A DNA stretch of 64,000 bases, taken from JAUWMI01 sp964454265 (GTDB lineage Bacteria > Sumerlaeota > Sumerlaeia > MWCT01 > JAUWMI01). Position 1 is the first letter of the stretch. Every line of letters starts with the position of its first letter. Positions 44,016 to 53,424 of the stretch are shown piece after piece. Made by a program: the position numbers and the translations under genes. The notes beneath the pieces were generated by a model. The model was not told the DNA's origin. It saw only the letters and a list, made by a program, of their open reading frames with translations, and ran no database searches. Location: positions 1 to 64,000 of the forward strand of contig CAYVXD010000003.1 in the NCBI GenBank assembly GCA_964454265.1. The letters run 5' to 3'.

Positions 44016-45164
44016 TCAGGACTGCGCAGGATCCAGATCCTGAAGCGATAGGAGTTGCTTGCTGCGAAAAATCTGGTCGTAGTTCAGCTGCTGGCGATGA
44101 GAATTCGCGAACCCAAAAGGAGTGGTCTGCTTGCGCCTCGCCATCTCAAGCGCTAGCAGCTGAAGCGGAACAGCGCAGCCGAGCGGAGTCAATTCTTCCA
44201 TAACGGGTCCCTCCACGGGAATGAAGACAACCCCGTCTGATGCCACCTGCTGCTCATCCGCGTTCGAAATGATTCCAACGGTTGCCTTCAAGGCTGTAGC
44301 TGCATGGGCAATCTCCATGGCGCGGTCATAGCTTTTGCCGCGCGGAGCAATCAGAAGCATTGGCGTGCCCGGATTGGTAAGAAAGAAACCGGCGTGGGCC
44401 CATTCTTCAATCCCATAACAGAGGCTCGGCTCTGCTGCCGCTTCAAGCAATTTCATGCATCCATAAAGCGAGGTGCCATAATTTGGCCCGCTGCCAAGAA
44501 TTTGATACAGCCCCTGTCCTGCAGTTCGGTCAACGAGCTGGCTAATCAGTGGTGCACTCTTCTGGTAGGTCTGTTCGTTCTGCATCCCGACCGACCGAAT
44601 ATTTTGATATAACTCATCCGCTTCATGATGATCAACTACGCGCCGCACCTCGGAGAAATACACCGCTGCGAGATAGAGGCCAAGAAGCGACCCGACGTAC
44701 GAGAGCACACCTGGCATAGGCCGCCCGTGTGATGGTACGGCGATGTGAAGAGCCGAATTGCTCAGTTTCGCCAGGCTACTTTCCAGATTGCGTGTCAATG
44801 CAATTACGTAAAGGCCCTTCTGCCTGGCCAGTCGAGCTGCTTCAACCGTGCGGGCAACCTCGCCGGAACTGGAAACGGCAAATAGCAGGGCGTTGGGCGG
44901 CGCTGCCCCAAGCTGGTATCGCGAGAATTCCACTGCATGCAGTGCCTCGGTCTCGATCTGCGCGTGCTTCTCAAAGGCCATACGCCCTGCAATCGCCGCA
45001 CACCACGAATCTCCACACCCCACCAGATAAATCTTCCGAGCTCGCCTTACTTCCATAAGTCCGACATTCGTTAGCAGCTGGCGCACAATAGCTTGCACCT
45101 GAGTTTCAATAAAGACACGCTGTCCCTTGATCTGATCTTCCATCTCTTGATAATAACTCGCCAT
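44016..45164 (-). CDS. SIS-domain sugar-phosphate isomerase-like protein
   Basis: The protein (382 residues from ATG 45164) has two SIS domains like the isomerase half of GlmS and the AgaS/FrlB deglycases: YLVGCGDSWCAAIAGRMAFE, the Ser-rich phosphosugar loop AVSSSGEVARTVEAARLARQ and, in the second domain, GSGPNYGTSLYGCMKLLEAA with EEWAHAGFF. No glutaminase domain is present. It probably isomerises or deaminates an amino-sugar phosphate, or is a regulatory SIS protein. ATG 45164 follows AAAGAGG at the right spacing; GTG 45194 is an alternative. Confidence 0.85.
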   Translation of the reverse strand: MASYYQEMEDQIKGQRVFIETQVQAIVRQLLTNVGLMEVRRARKIYLVGCGDSWCAAIAGRMAFEKHAQIETEALHAVEFSRYQLGAAPPNALLFAVSSSGEVARTVEAARLARQKGLYVIALTRNLESSLAKLSNSALHIAVPSHGRPMPGVLSYVGSLLGLYLAAVYFSEVRRVVDHHEADELYQNIRSVGMQNEQTYQKSAPLISQLVDRTAGQGLYQILGSGPNYGTSLYGCMKLLEAAAEPSLCYGIEEWAHAGFFLTNPGTPMLLIAPRGKSYDRAMEIAHAATALKATVGIISNADEQQVASDGVVFIPVEGPVMEELTPLGCAVPLQLLALEMARRKQTTPFGFANSHRQQLNYDQIFRSKQLLSLQDLDPAQS

Positions 45165-45504
45165 GGCATCCTCTTTACTCAAATCCTTCTGCACTATTCC
45201 CTTTCTTGGTCATGAAAATGAATTGCTCATGGACTTCCAGTCTTGGAGGGATAATCTGAGCGCAACTTACATGCTACGGACGTTTCAACCAGACCACATA
45301 ACACGCGGGAGATCAAGAGAAACTCACCGAGCCTGAACCTGTAAAAACCCCTTCAACGCTATGCTTCGTACTGTGAAGATTGCTGACAAGAACTTCGTGC
45401 CAGTGGCGTATTTTTCTGTTGCACAAATCCTGTAGATCAATTAGTGATTCTGACACCCATGGCAAAATTGCGACGTGTATTCTGGAATCCCAAGAGATTG
45501 GTCA
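45165..45504. other. Divergent intergenic region
   Basis: About 340 nt between the SIS gene (minus) and the subtilase gene (plus). No RNA gene or repeat is evident, and no promoter match was strong. Confidence 0.35.
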
Positions 45505-48500
45505 ATGAGAAGAACGCAGGTTGTGCTAGCTGTATGGGCACTAATGTGTCTGGGGACGCTCGGCGCGTTGGCCGGCCCTACTAGCGTTTTGTCCGTACCG
45601 GCCGGCAAGCAACATGCCATTGCTCACCATGGCGCGCGGTATCCGGAAGGTAAAATTGCGGTGAAATTTCACGCTCAGACCAATATCGCACGCATCCACG
45701 AGCTTAACTCATCGGTAGGAGCAAAAGTAAGAAAACGGTATCGCTTTTCCGAAGCGTGCATTCTCGAGCTCCCACCCGGGCTCTCCGTTGAGCAGGCTGT
45801 TAATATTTATCGCGCTGATCCGCGGGTCGAATATGCAGAGCCGCTTTACTATCGCCATTTCTACGGCACCAAACGTTCGCCCCAGGCCAATTTTCTCCCC
45901 AACGATCCGCGCTTCCCTCAGCAATGGTACCATCACAATACCGGGCAGCAAGGCTCTGGAACGTTTATGGACCCAAGGATTACCGGACTTCCAGGAGCTG
46001 ACATTAATTCGCTTTCCGCCTGGGATCTTCTCACCACAAGCTCCGGTGCGGTGATCGCTTACATTGACTCGGGATTCGACTATACAAATCCCGAGCTGAT
46101 TGAGAGTTTGTGGGTCAATGCAGACGAAATTCCCGATAACGAGATTGATGATGATCAGAATGGCTACGTGGATGACGTGATTGGATGGGACTTTGTGGGC
46201 GACTGGCTCGGTCTGGGCGTAACTTCCTTAAACCCTGACAACGACCCGCTGGATCAGGATGGCCACGGGAGCTTTGGCATCGGATGCGTTGCGGCGCAAG
46301 GAAACAATCTCGTGGGAATTGCTGGCGTGAGCTGGCGTGGGAATATCATGGCACTGAAAGTCAGCGATAATGAAGCCACGCTGTCGGATGAGGCGATCTT
46401 TGAAGCGTACGACTACGCCATTGCTAACGGAGCTGCCATTATTAATACCTCTTTCGGAGGCCCAGACTATCTTCAAACCGAGTACGATCTCCTCAGCGCT
46501 GCGAATGACGCCGGCATACTGGTCGTTTCGGCAGCAGGCAATGATGCGCAAAATAGCGACAGGATCCCGGCATACCCGGCTAATTACGACTTGCCTAATA
46601 TCATTGCCGTTGCCGCAACTGCGCGCGATGATACGCTGGCCAGCTTCAGCAACTTTGGCCGCACCTCGGTAGACATCAGCGCCCCAGGCCAAGGAATCTT
46701 ATCTACGCTCCTGAACTACGACCCGAATCCACAGTATTCGCAAAATACCGTTGACTTTGCGCAGCCGCGTTATGACGACGACGGGAATGGTATTGCGGAA
46801 TACGGGTTTCTGGCGGGTACATCCTTTTCAGCGCCATTGGTTTCGGCCTGCGCCGCACTGGTGAAAACGCAATTCCCAGAACTTTCATACCTGGAGATTA
46901 AAGATCGTATTCTGCGCGCGGCAGATCCCGTGCCGGATTTCCGGCCTTCGAGCGTACTCACGGGGAGCCGGCTGAATGTTGGCCAGGCCGTCTCTTCGGC
47001 CATGTTCATCCAGCGCACAGAGCCATCTGCTATCGCAGTTGGGCAGCAGCAAGTCGTGCTCGATCTCTTTGGAGTAAACTTTCAGCCCGGCGCTGATGTG
47101 ACAATCTCCGGCAGCGGGGTAAGCCTTGATGAACCGCCCCGGTTTGTTGACCAGACAAACCTTGAGCTGATGCTCTCTGTAGCTCCTTGGGCAGAACGCA
47201 GCCTACGCACAATTACCGTGACCAATCAAGACGATTCATCAGCTACACGAGAAGAGTGTCTTTATATCCGGCCCGAACCCGTTGAACTCCTCGACGTTGC
47301 GATGCTGCGGATTCCTGATTTCAATCCTTTGGGAGTCAGACGGTCCCTCGAGCTGCCTGTGGATCTCCATATTGACGACATTGAGGTAAGTCTCAACATC
47401 ATGCATGAGTGGATTGGCGACCTGAAGGTTCTCTTGATTGCACCGGACGACACCCGGGTGTTCCTAGTGGACCAGCCAGGAAATGGATTGGATTTTTCAC
47501 AAGATCTCGTTAGTACATTTCCCACGGTCCTGCGTCCTGCCCAGAATCTCGACGTCTTGAAAGGAAAGAATGCAAAAGGAACGTGGACACTCATCGTCTC
47601 TGATGTTCAGCAAGTGGACATCGGAACGCTGAATTCATGGATGCTGAGATTCTATGACAACTCGCTGCTGGAATTTCAGTTTGCTGACAGTAGCACGAAG
47701 GGATGGACATTCTCCGGGCCTGTGCTTCCTTTTGCTCCGCCTGCAGCTTTACTGCAAGATGGCCTCGCCTTGCAATCATCCAGCAATACGGATACCTTTG
47801 GCTTCTGGATGTCTCCACCCGATTCGCTACCGCTCCTGCCAGACTTTCTCTATCGTGCCACATTCAGCATAGCGACAGACGAACCAGACCCGAGCAAGGT
47901 TCCTTCCGTGCGGCTGCGTGCTTTCACTCAAAAAGCCGAACTGTGCTACAGCCTTTGCATTGACAGCAACAGTGAAGGCGAGTATTCACCAATACCTGAA
48001 GGAAAAGCCTATCCGCTTTACTTCGAGCCACAATCCGCCTTGAGCACTTTTGAGGAGTTAGGCGACGATTTTGCATTTGCAGTTGACCTGCTAAACTTCA
48101 ATCCTGCTGATGCCGCCGATGCTACAGTGATATGTCAGGGCCTGACCATAGATAGAATTCCCCTTGATTCCCTGTCAACACGTTCCCTCGTAGCCGAGTA
48201 CACATTTGACACTGACGCCGACGGATGGGCACCTGTCATCGCTGAACAATTTTTTACTCCGCCGATCTTCAGCGTAGCCGATGGGGCTCTCTTTCTCACG
48301 GCAACCACAACGACTGACACATTCGGCGGATGGAGCAGTCCTCCTATTACTCCGCTCGACGCTGCGCAGCTCTATTGCCTGACGTTCACTGTTGCTACCA
48401 ACGTTACCGATCCAGTACGTGTGCCCTCTCTCAGGCTGAGGGCGCAGCACGACCACTTCCAGGTGTGCAGTCTGCTGGACATCGTCAGCACACCTTGGGC

Positions 48501-48678
48501 CCAGAGCGTCCCAACTCCCACACCCCGCCCCTATCGCCTCTATTACACGTTGCCTGAGAGAAGTGTGACCGGCAATCTCATCGCGGCCTTTGACCTACTG
48601 AACTTCGACCCGGCTGACGCACCGGACGGCTCACTCCAGCTCCATCATTTCAAAATCGAGCGTCTGGATTTGCCTTGA
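45505..48678 (+). CDS. Secreted subtilisin-like protease with P-domain and tandem unknown C-terminal modules
   Basis: From ATG 45505 the 1057-residue protein has a signal peptide (MRRTQVVLAVWALMCLGTLG), a propeptide (about 40-110), and an S8 peptidase domain with the catalytic Asp (IAYIDSGFDYTNPE), His (DQDGHGSFGIG) and Ser (LAGTSFSAPLVSACAAL). Then come an IPT/TIG-like domain (about 505-590), a P-domain of the proprotein-convertase type (DLHIDDIEVSLNIMHEWIGD, about 595-715) and two copies of an unrecognised module of about 165 residues (722-895 and 896-1057). A protease for the extracellular space or cell surface is likely. The tandem module also ends the 1034-residue protein at 60887. Confidence 0.92.
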   Translation: MRRTQVVLAVWALMCLGTLGALAGPTSVLSVPAGKQHAIAHHGARYPEGKIAVKFHAQTNIARIHELNSSVGAKVRKRYRFSEACILELPPGLSVEQAVNIYRADPRVEYAEPLYYRHFYGTKRSPQANFLPNDPRFPQQWYHHNTGQQGSGTFMDPRITGLPGADINSLSAWDLLTTSSGAVIAYIDSGFDYTNPELIESLWVNADEIPDNEIDDDQNGYVDDVIGWDFVGDWLGLGVTSLNPDNDPLDQDGHGSFGIGCVAAQGNNLVGIAGVSWRGNIMALKVSDNEATLSDEAIFEAYDYAIANGAAIINTSFGGPDYLQTEYDLLSAANDAGILVVSAAGNDAQNSDRIPAYPANYDLPNIIAVAATARDDTLASFSNFGRTSVDISAPGQGILSTLLNYDPNPQYSQNTVDFAQPRYDDDGNGIAEYGFLAGTSFSAPLVSACAALVKTQFPELSYLEIKDRILRAADPVPDFRPSSVLTGSRLNVGQAVSSAMFIQRTEPSAIAVGQQQVVLDLFGVNFQPGADVTISGSGVSLDEPPRFVDQTNLELMLSVAPWAERSLRTITVTNQDDSSATREECLYIRPEPVELLDVAMLRIPDFNPLGVRRSLELPVDLHIDDIEVSLNIMHEWIGDLKVLLIAPDDTRVFLVDQPGNGLDFSQDLVSTFPTVLRPAQNLDVLKGKNAKGTWTLIVSDVQQVDIGTLNSWMLRFYDNSLLEFQFADSSTKGWTFSGPVLPFAPPAALLQDGLALQSSSNTDTFGFWMSPPDSLPLLPDFLYRATFSIATDEPDPSKVPSVRLRAFTQKAELCYSLCIDSNSEGEYSPIPEGKAYPLYFEPQSALSTFEELGDDFAFAVDLLNFNPADAADATVICQGLTIDRIPLDSLSTRSLVAEYTFDTDADGWAPVIAEQFFTPPIFSVADGALFLTATTTTDTFGGWSSPPITPLDAAQLYCLTFTVATNVTDPVRVPSLRLRAQHDHFQVCSLLDIVSTPWAQSVPTPTPRPYRLYYTLPERSVTGNLIAAFDLLNFDPADAPDGSLQLHHFKIERLDLP
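47668..48675 (+). repeat. Tandem protein module, two copies, in the subtilase
   Basis: Copy 1 is at 47668-48189 and copy 2 at 48190-48675. Shared landmarks are KGW or DGW near the start, TDTFGFW/TDTFGGW with S-P-P, then VPS[VL]RLR, and a closing VDLLNFNPADA/FDLLNFDPADA. DNA similarity is modest, so the duplication is old. See the corresponding module at 60890-61918. Confidence 0.8.
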
Positions 48679-48785
48679 CATTGACTGTCAGAACTCCAGA
48701 AAATTATTCCTGGCTTTTCACCAGCAAGTGCTAATCGTGCCTGTCTCTTTACATTTCTTTCACAATTTGAGATGGGGTGAATCAC

Positions 48786-48986
48786 ATGCCGGCCTTCTGG
48801 TATGCAAGCTTCGTGTTTCTAGGCTTGTCCCTCTCAATTGGCCTGTTGATCTACATGGTTTACAGGGAACGCAGCAAGGCCAGAAAGGGCAAGCACGGAC
48901 ACACCCGCCTGGGCTCTAAGCATGTACCCAGACAATCAAAAAGCCCGCTCGAAGAACTCGAAGACAAGTATGGCAAGAAGGGCTAA
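48786..48986 (+). CDS. Small single-pass membrane protein
   Basis: ATG 48786 (GTG 48777 alternative) encodes 66 residues: a single helix (MPAFWYASFVFLGLSLSIGL) and a basic cytoplasmic tail (RERSKARKGKHGHTRLGSKH) ending EELEDKYGKKG. No family is known to me. It lies about 110 nt after the subtilase on the same strand, and overlaps the convergent acetyltransferase gene by 4 nt. GGGG lies about 9 nt before the ATG. Confidence 0.55.
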   Translation: MPAFWYASFVFLGLSLSIGLLIYMVYRERSKARKGKHGHTRLGSKHVPRQSKSPLEELEDKYGKKG

Positions 48987-49438
48987 ACTCTCGGCGGTCG
49001 GCGGCCTTTAGAGACAGCAGGCAATACGAGCACATAGGCTGAGGTTCCATCGGGATAATAGTTAGTAATAACACGCCGGATCTTGAAGCCTGTTCTCAGG
49101 TGCAGCATAAGTGAGGGAATATTCGTCGTAGCCACCTGGGAGAAGATGGCTCGCACTCCTTTTCGGCCCATAAGACCAATTGCCTGGCCCAGCAATTCCT
49201 TTCCTAACCCTCTTCGTCTATATTCTGGGTGAACGTCAAGCGTGATAATCTCTCCGGTTTCGCTATTGCACAGGACAAAGGCAATCAGCCTCTTGCCGTC
49301 CCATTTCCTTAGCAGATATGCCCCCCGATGGCGCACAAAACTGCGCATCATGTCTTGGGGGTAGTTCAGTGGCGCTGGAAAGCATAGAGCGTCCAGCTCA
49401 CATAGCTGCCGAATCTCTTGGTCGGTTAAGCGCTGCAT
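48983..49438 (-). CDS. GNAT-family N-acetyltransferase
   Basis: The 151-residue protein has the GNAT core: LIAFVLCNSETGEIITLDVH then PEYRRRGLGKELLGQAIGLM, which includes the acetyl-CoA pyrophosphate loop (R/Q-x-x-G-x-G/A), and FKIRRVITNYYPDG, as in RimI-like ribosomal-protein acetyltransferases. The substrate is not determined. ATG 49438 is preferred to the upstream TTG. Confidence 0.85.
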   Translation of the reverse strand: MQRLTDQEIRQLCELDALCFPAPLNYPQDMMRSFVRHRGAYLLRKWDGKRLIAFVLCNSETGEIITLDVHPEYRRRGLGKELLGQAIGLMGRKGVRAIFSQVATTNIPSLMLHLRTGFKIRRVITNYYPDGTSAYVLVLPAVSKGRRPPRV

Positions 49439-49597
49439 CAGAAGCAACCTGAAGAAAATTCTTGCATCATTATGGGTGCCAGAGTATTGTTAATAATAGC
49501 CGAGATATGGCGCGAGAAACAACTCCTGTTTTTCGCAATGTATCGCTTTTAGCGCACAATTGCATCGAATTGCAGAAGCTGGACGGGTGCGAGCACA

Positions 49598-50716
49598 ATG
49601 GCCAGATGCCGGGTCTGTGGCAAAGAGAATGCGTTGATTTCAAAATTTCTCGGACTATGCAAGCGCTGTATTGCTGAGCGCTTTTCCAATGTCAGGCGCC
49701 GCCTCAAAAACCTGCATCACACCACCCGAATAGCCTTCAACCTCCCATTGGAGCCCCCAAATACGCCGACTGGTATCGCCTGCCAGCAATGCGTCAACCA
49801 GTGCCGCATGGGCGAGGGTGAGTCGGGATTTTGCAGCTTGAGAACGAACGAGTACGGCAAGATTGTTCAGAAAGCCGGCACCGAAAAGATCGGGTTTGCA
49901 CAATATTATTACGATCCCCTGCCGACCAACTGTGTGGCCAGCTGGGTCTGCCCCGAGGGCAAGGAATTGGAGAGTGTGGAGGACCGTCTGATTGTGTCGC
50001 CATGGCGGCGTGAGAAGAACCTGGCGGTCTTTTACGAATCCTGTACGTTTAACTGCCTGTTTTGTCAGAACTGGCACTATCGTCAACGTCTCGAGAGTCC
50101 CACCCGGATCTCCGCAGCCGAATTAGCCTCCCAAGTTGACGACGAAACCAGCTGCATTTGCTATTTTGGTGGGGATCCTGCCTCTCAGATGGCCCATGCC
50201 CTGAAGACCTCAAAGCTCGCCATGGAGGCACGCAAGAGTAACCCGCCCCGCATTTGCTGGGAAACCAACGGCAGTATGCACCGCGATCTGCTAAAGTCTG
50301 CAGCAGAGCTGAGCCTGAAGAGCGGGGGCTGTGTGAAATTCGATCTCAAGGCGTTTAGCCGCGACCTGCATTGGGCGCTCACAGGCTGCTCAAATCACCA
50401 GACCCTGTCAAACTTCAAATGGCTCGCTGCCTTTGCCAAACGACGCAAGGAGCCTCCCCTCCTCGTTGCCAGTACACTATTGGTGCCTGGCTATGTGGAT
50501 GAATCGGAGGTCGAGCAGCTCGCCCGATTTATCGCTTCTGTTAATCCTGAAATTCCCTACTCGCTCCTGGCCTTTCATCCGCAATTCTATCTGTCAGACC
50601 TGCCCACTACGTCCATACAGCATGCGGAGACCGCGCGCGACATCTGTTTGCAGGCAGGCCTGCAGCAAGTCAACATTGGCAACAAGCATCTCCTCACCCA
50701 AAAAACATACTCATGA
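49598..50716 (+). CDS. Radical SAM protein related to pyruvate-formate-lyase-activating enzymes
   Basis: The 372-residue protein has the radical SAM cluster CTFNCLFCQNWHYRQ (Cys149, Cys153, Cys156) and the following GGDPASQMAHAL glycine-rich strand. Upstream it has extra cysteine groups CRVCGK, CKRC, CQQC-VNQC and CPEG, which suggest a zinc ribbon or an auxiliary cluster. Such PflA-like proteins use S-adenosylmethionine to make radicals on partner proteins; the partner is unknown. The Mth938-like gene starts 15 nt downstream and is probably co-transcribed. Confidence 0.85.
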   Translation: MARCRVCGKENALISKFLGLCKRCIAERFSNVRRRLKNLHHTTRIAFNLPLEPPNTPTGIACQQCVNQCRMGEGESGFCSLRTNEYGKIVQKAGTEKIGFAQYYYDPLPTNCVASWVCPEGKELESVEDRLIVSPWRREKNLAVFYESCTFNCLFCQNWHYRQRLESPTRISAAELASQVDDETSCICYFGGDPASQMAHALKTSKLAMEARKSNPPRICWETNGSMHRDLLKSAAELSLKSGGCVKFDLKAFSRDLHWALTGCSNHQTLSNFKWLAAFAKRRKEPPLLVASTLLVPGYVDESEVEQLARFIASVNPEIPYSLLAFHPQFYLSDLPTTSIQHAETARDICLQAGLQQVNIGNKHLLTQKTYS

Positions 50717-50730
50717 AAAGGCCCTAACCC

Positions 50731-51069
50731 ATGATCGAGTCCTGCTCATTCGGACAAATCTGTGTCAGAGGAACGACCTATCGCGCAGATCTCATCATTT
50801 TCCCTGGCCGCATTCTCAGCAACTGGTGGCGCAAAGATGGCCATGAGCTCCACATGGAGGACCTTGAGGAGGTGATGCGCGATAAGCCGGAGATTCTTAT
50901 CATCGGCACAGGGCAGGCCGGCGTTATGGCCGTGCCACCAGACGTTATGAAGAATCTGGAAAAGGCTGGCATCAAGGTGATCGTTAAGAAGACGCCAGAG
51001 GCATGCAAAACGTATAATCAGTTGAACGAAATAGAAAAGGTAGCTGCGGCGCTGCATCTGACTTGCTGA
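50731..51069 (+). CDS. Mth938-domain protein
   Basis: The 112-residue protein matches the Mth938/NDUFAF3 family (DUF498) with LIIFPGRILSNWWRKDGHEL, PEILIIGTGQAGVMAVPPDV and VKKTPEACKTYNQLNE. The family has a beta-alpha fold without known enzyme activity; the mitochondrial relative assists complex I assembly. Placement right after a radical SAM gene is a recurrent pairing in archaea and some bacteria, as I recall. ATG 50731 follows the upstream gene by 15 nt. Confidence 0.85.
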   Translation: MIESCSFGQICVRGTTYRADLIIFPGRILSNWWRKDGHELHMEDLEEVMRDKPEILIIGTGQAGVMAVPPDVMKNLEKAGIKVIVKKTPEACKTYNQLNEIEKVAAALHLTC

Positions 51070-51537
51070 TTGACATAATCCCAGATTTTGCATTAAAGCA
51101 CAATTTCTTCTTTTTTAAATTCAGAATACAGTTTTAAATTTTTTAGACCCGCCACGGCGGGCAGGATGAATAGGATTTATCAGGGATTGAGGGAATTCTT
51201 TAGGTTTTTTTATCCTGTTAATCTTGTTCATCCTGTCTAATAATTTTTGTCATTTTTTTGTGCTTCTTTTTAGATAAAAACTTCTTTCTCTTAACCAAAG
51301 ATTTTTCTGTATTTTGCATCATTATCTTGTTACTTTCTTTAAACTCAACTGCAAAATTTGGGATAATGGAGGAATCAACTGCAGGGCAGGCAAATTTCGG
51401 CAATCCCGAGGTAATGGTGCGAGGCACCACAGTGGCACGTCCGGCCAGGCACCTCCTTCTTTTGCGAGCAGCTGTTACTTAAAAGGCATGAGAGAATTGC
51501 AAGGGCTTCTGGTGCGGTACTCCGCTCAAGGCCGATC
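51070..51537. other. Intergenic region with dispersed repeat
   Basis: About 465 nt without a supported gene. It includes the reverse-oriented copy of the ACAGGATTTACAGGATT-type repeat (51205-51240: TTATCCTGTTAATCTTGTTC then ATCCTGTC) and GACCCGCCACGGCGGGCAGG (51146-51165), a short palindrome. The sequence between 51240 and 51480 is A+T-rich. Confidence 0.5.
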
Positions 51538-52350
51538 ATGAAAGCTATTGACATTCATACACACGTCTTCCCTCCGGATATTGCAAGGCGAGCGATCCCG
51601 GAGCTGGAAAAGACGTCCAGGACCAGAGCCTTTTTGGATGGCACCACTGACGGCCTACTTGATTCCATGCAACGGGCTGGCATCAGCAAATCAGCCCTCA
51701 TGCCGATTGCGACCAAGCCCAATCAGGTCGCATCGATCAATGCCTGGACTGCCAGCCAGGATCGCCGCTTCTTTATCCCTTTCGGAACGCTCCATCCCCG
51801 TATGGAGAATCTCCTGGAGGCTATAGCGCAGGTAGCACACCTGGGTCTCTATGGTGTGAAACTCCACCCGAACTATCAGGAGTTCGCTCCAGATGATCCG
51901 CTCATGCACCCACTCTACGAGGCACTGGTTAAGCATAATTTGATTCTGCTGATTCATGCCGGGGCCGACCTGTCGTTTGACAACGTCCTTGCCACGCCAC
52001 AAAGCCTGGCAGCAGTGTTACGTCGCTTCCCCTTACTCAAAATAATCGCAGCTCATTTCGGTGGATGGAAACAATGGGATGAGGTGGATACGCAACTCAT
52101 CTCTACCTCCATCTATCTCGACACTTCGTACACACTCAACTACTTGCCTGAAGAGCGATTTGTTGACATGAGCCGCCGCCACGGCATTGAGAAAGTGCTG
52201 TTCGGAACCGACTCTCCATGGGCAAGCCAGGATCGCGAGGTAGAGAAGATTCGAAAACTGCCGTTTGCAGAATGGGAAAAGGAGTGCATTCTTTATCGAA
52301 ATGCATGTACCCTGCTCGGACTCTCGCCAGATGCAGGGAATTGCAAATAA
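51538..52350 (+). CDS. Amidohydrolase-family protein (Amidohydro_2, TIM-like)
   Basis: The 270-residue enzyme has the metal-ligand motif IDIHTHVFPPDI near the N-terminus, GVKLHPNYQEFAPDD, LILLIHAGADLSF (His), IAAHFGGWKQWD (His) and VLFGTDSPWASQDRE (Asp), all positions of a metal-dependent amidohydrolase barrel of the 2-pyrone-4,6-dicarboxylate or decarboxylase-like group. The substrate is unknown. It has no operon partner. Confidence 0.88.
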   Translation: MKAIDIHTHVFPPDIARRAIPELEKTSRTRAFLDGTTDGLLDSMQRAGISKSALMPIATKPNQVASINAWTASQDRRFFIPFGTLHPRMENLLEAIAQVAHLGLYGVKLHPNYQEFAPDDPLMHPLYEALVKHNLILLIHAGADLSFDNVLATPQSLAAVLRRFPLLKIIAAHFGGWKQWDEVDTQLISTSIYLDTSYTLNYLPEERFVDMSRRHGIEKVLFGTDSPWASQDREVEKIRKLPFAEWEKECILYRNACTLLGLSPDAGNCK

Positions 52351-52394
52351 CAGGCACGATTACAGGATGAGCCAGCGAGTTGCTTTGTTGAAAA

Positions 52395-52690
52395 CCTACA
52401 TGTACCCGGATGGCAATGAGCGTTTTAGCCCGCCTCAGATTATATCGCGCCCTTTCAGGGCTTACCGTTGATTGTGTGCCAACCTTTACCCAGGGCGTTG
52501 TCCTTCAGGATGAATCCTTCAGGATGAATCCCTGGGCTCTTATCTTCCGCGCCCCTGGCGCTGCATCCAGATTATGTCGTGCCCTGAAAGGGCATCATAT
52601 ATAAGCCCGGGGCGCAGCCCCGGGACAATGAAATTCTCCCCCATTACACCAGCCCTGCAAGGGCGAAATATATTGAAATTCGTGCACCTA
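52395..52690 (+). repeat. Composite palindromic repeat block
   Basis: The block has several GGGC-based hairpins: GCGCCCTTTCAGGGCTTA, TGCCCTGAAAGGGCATCA and CAGCCCTGCAAGGGCGAAAT, plus a tandem CCTTCAGGATGAAT unit twice at 52501-52527 and CCCGGGGCGCAGCCCCGGG near 52605-52623. It resembles a family of noncoding intergenic repeats seen in uncultivated bacteria. There is no gene. Confidence 0.5.
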
Positions 52691-52861
52691 GAGGTTTTCA
52701 ACAGAGCACTAGCGAGTGGAAGACCAAATTGCAATTTCGCTGGGGTATTAAAGTCAGAACGCCAAGACGCAACGCAGGATGCTAAGCCGCGTTGCATGAA
52801 TGGGTCAAAACCGCAAAGACAAAAACACGCACAGGGCTATCCTGGGAGAGGACACAACCAA

Positions 52862-53380
52862 ATGGATCTGCTGCGCATAATAAAAGAGCGCCGAAGTATT
52901 CGGGCATTTCATCCTGAAAAAGAGATTCCGGCAGCTGAGGTTGAGCAACTGCTCGAGGCCGCAATCTGGGCCCCCAGTGCCGGAAACGTACAGCCGTGGA
53001 AATTCTACGTCATTTCCGATCAGCGCCTTAAGCAGGCGCTGGTTCGCGCGGCCTATGGCCAGAGCTTCATTGCCGAGGCGCCAGTGGTTTTGGCCGTCTG
53101 CGTGGAGCTCAACGAAGCTTCGATGAGCTATGGAACGCGCGGGGCCACACTCTACTGCATCCAGGATACTGCTGCAGCGATTCAGAACATCCTGCTTTTA
53201 GCCCACGCGCTGGGGTTGGGCAGCTGCTGGGTAGGGGCCTTTGAAGAAGCAGAGGCCGCTGCAGCACTGGGCTGTCCTCGTGGCCAACGTCCCATTGCCA
53301 TCATTCCGATCGGTTATCCCGCCGAGCAGGCTTCTGCGCCGCGTCGAAAGGCGCTCAAGCACGTCGTCATTAGACGGTGA
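52862..53380 (+). CDS. Nitroreductase-family protein
   Basis: The 172-residue flavoprotein begins MDLLRIIKERRSIRAFHPEK, the FMN-binding start of nitroreductases, with WAPSAGNVQPWKFYVI and the later GLGSCWVGAFEEAEAAAALG motifs typical of the family. It likely uses NAD(P)H and FMN to reduce an unknown substrate. ATG 52862 is the family start; the open frame upstream lies in repeat sequence. It is a short family version (usual 170-220). Confidence 0.9.
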   Translation: MDLLRIIKERRSIRAFHPEKEIPAAEVEQLLEAAIWAPSAGNVQPWKFYVISDQRLKQALVRAAYGQSFIAEAPVVLAVCVELNEASMSYGTRGATLYCIQDTAAAIQNILLLAHALGLGSCWVGAFEEAEAAAALGCPRGQRPIAIIPIGYPAEQASAPRRKALKHVVIRR

Positions 53381-53424
53381 CGCAGAGCGCCTCCCATAGC
53401 CAAGTTGCCGGAGGAAACGGGCAC

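Noticed and set aside
52395..52690. Possible CRISPR array
   Set aside because: Units are short palindromes of unequal sequence and spacing, with no constant repeat-spacer pattern and no cas genes in the window.
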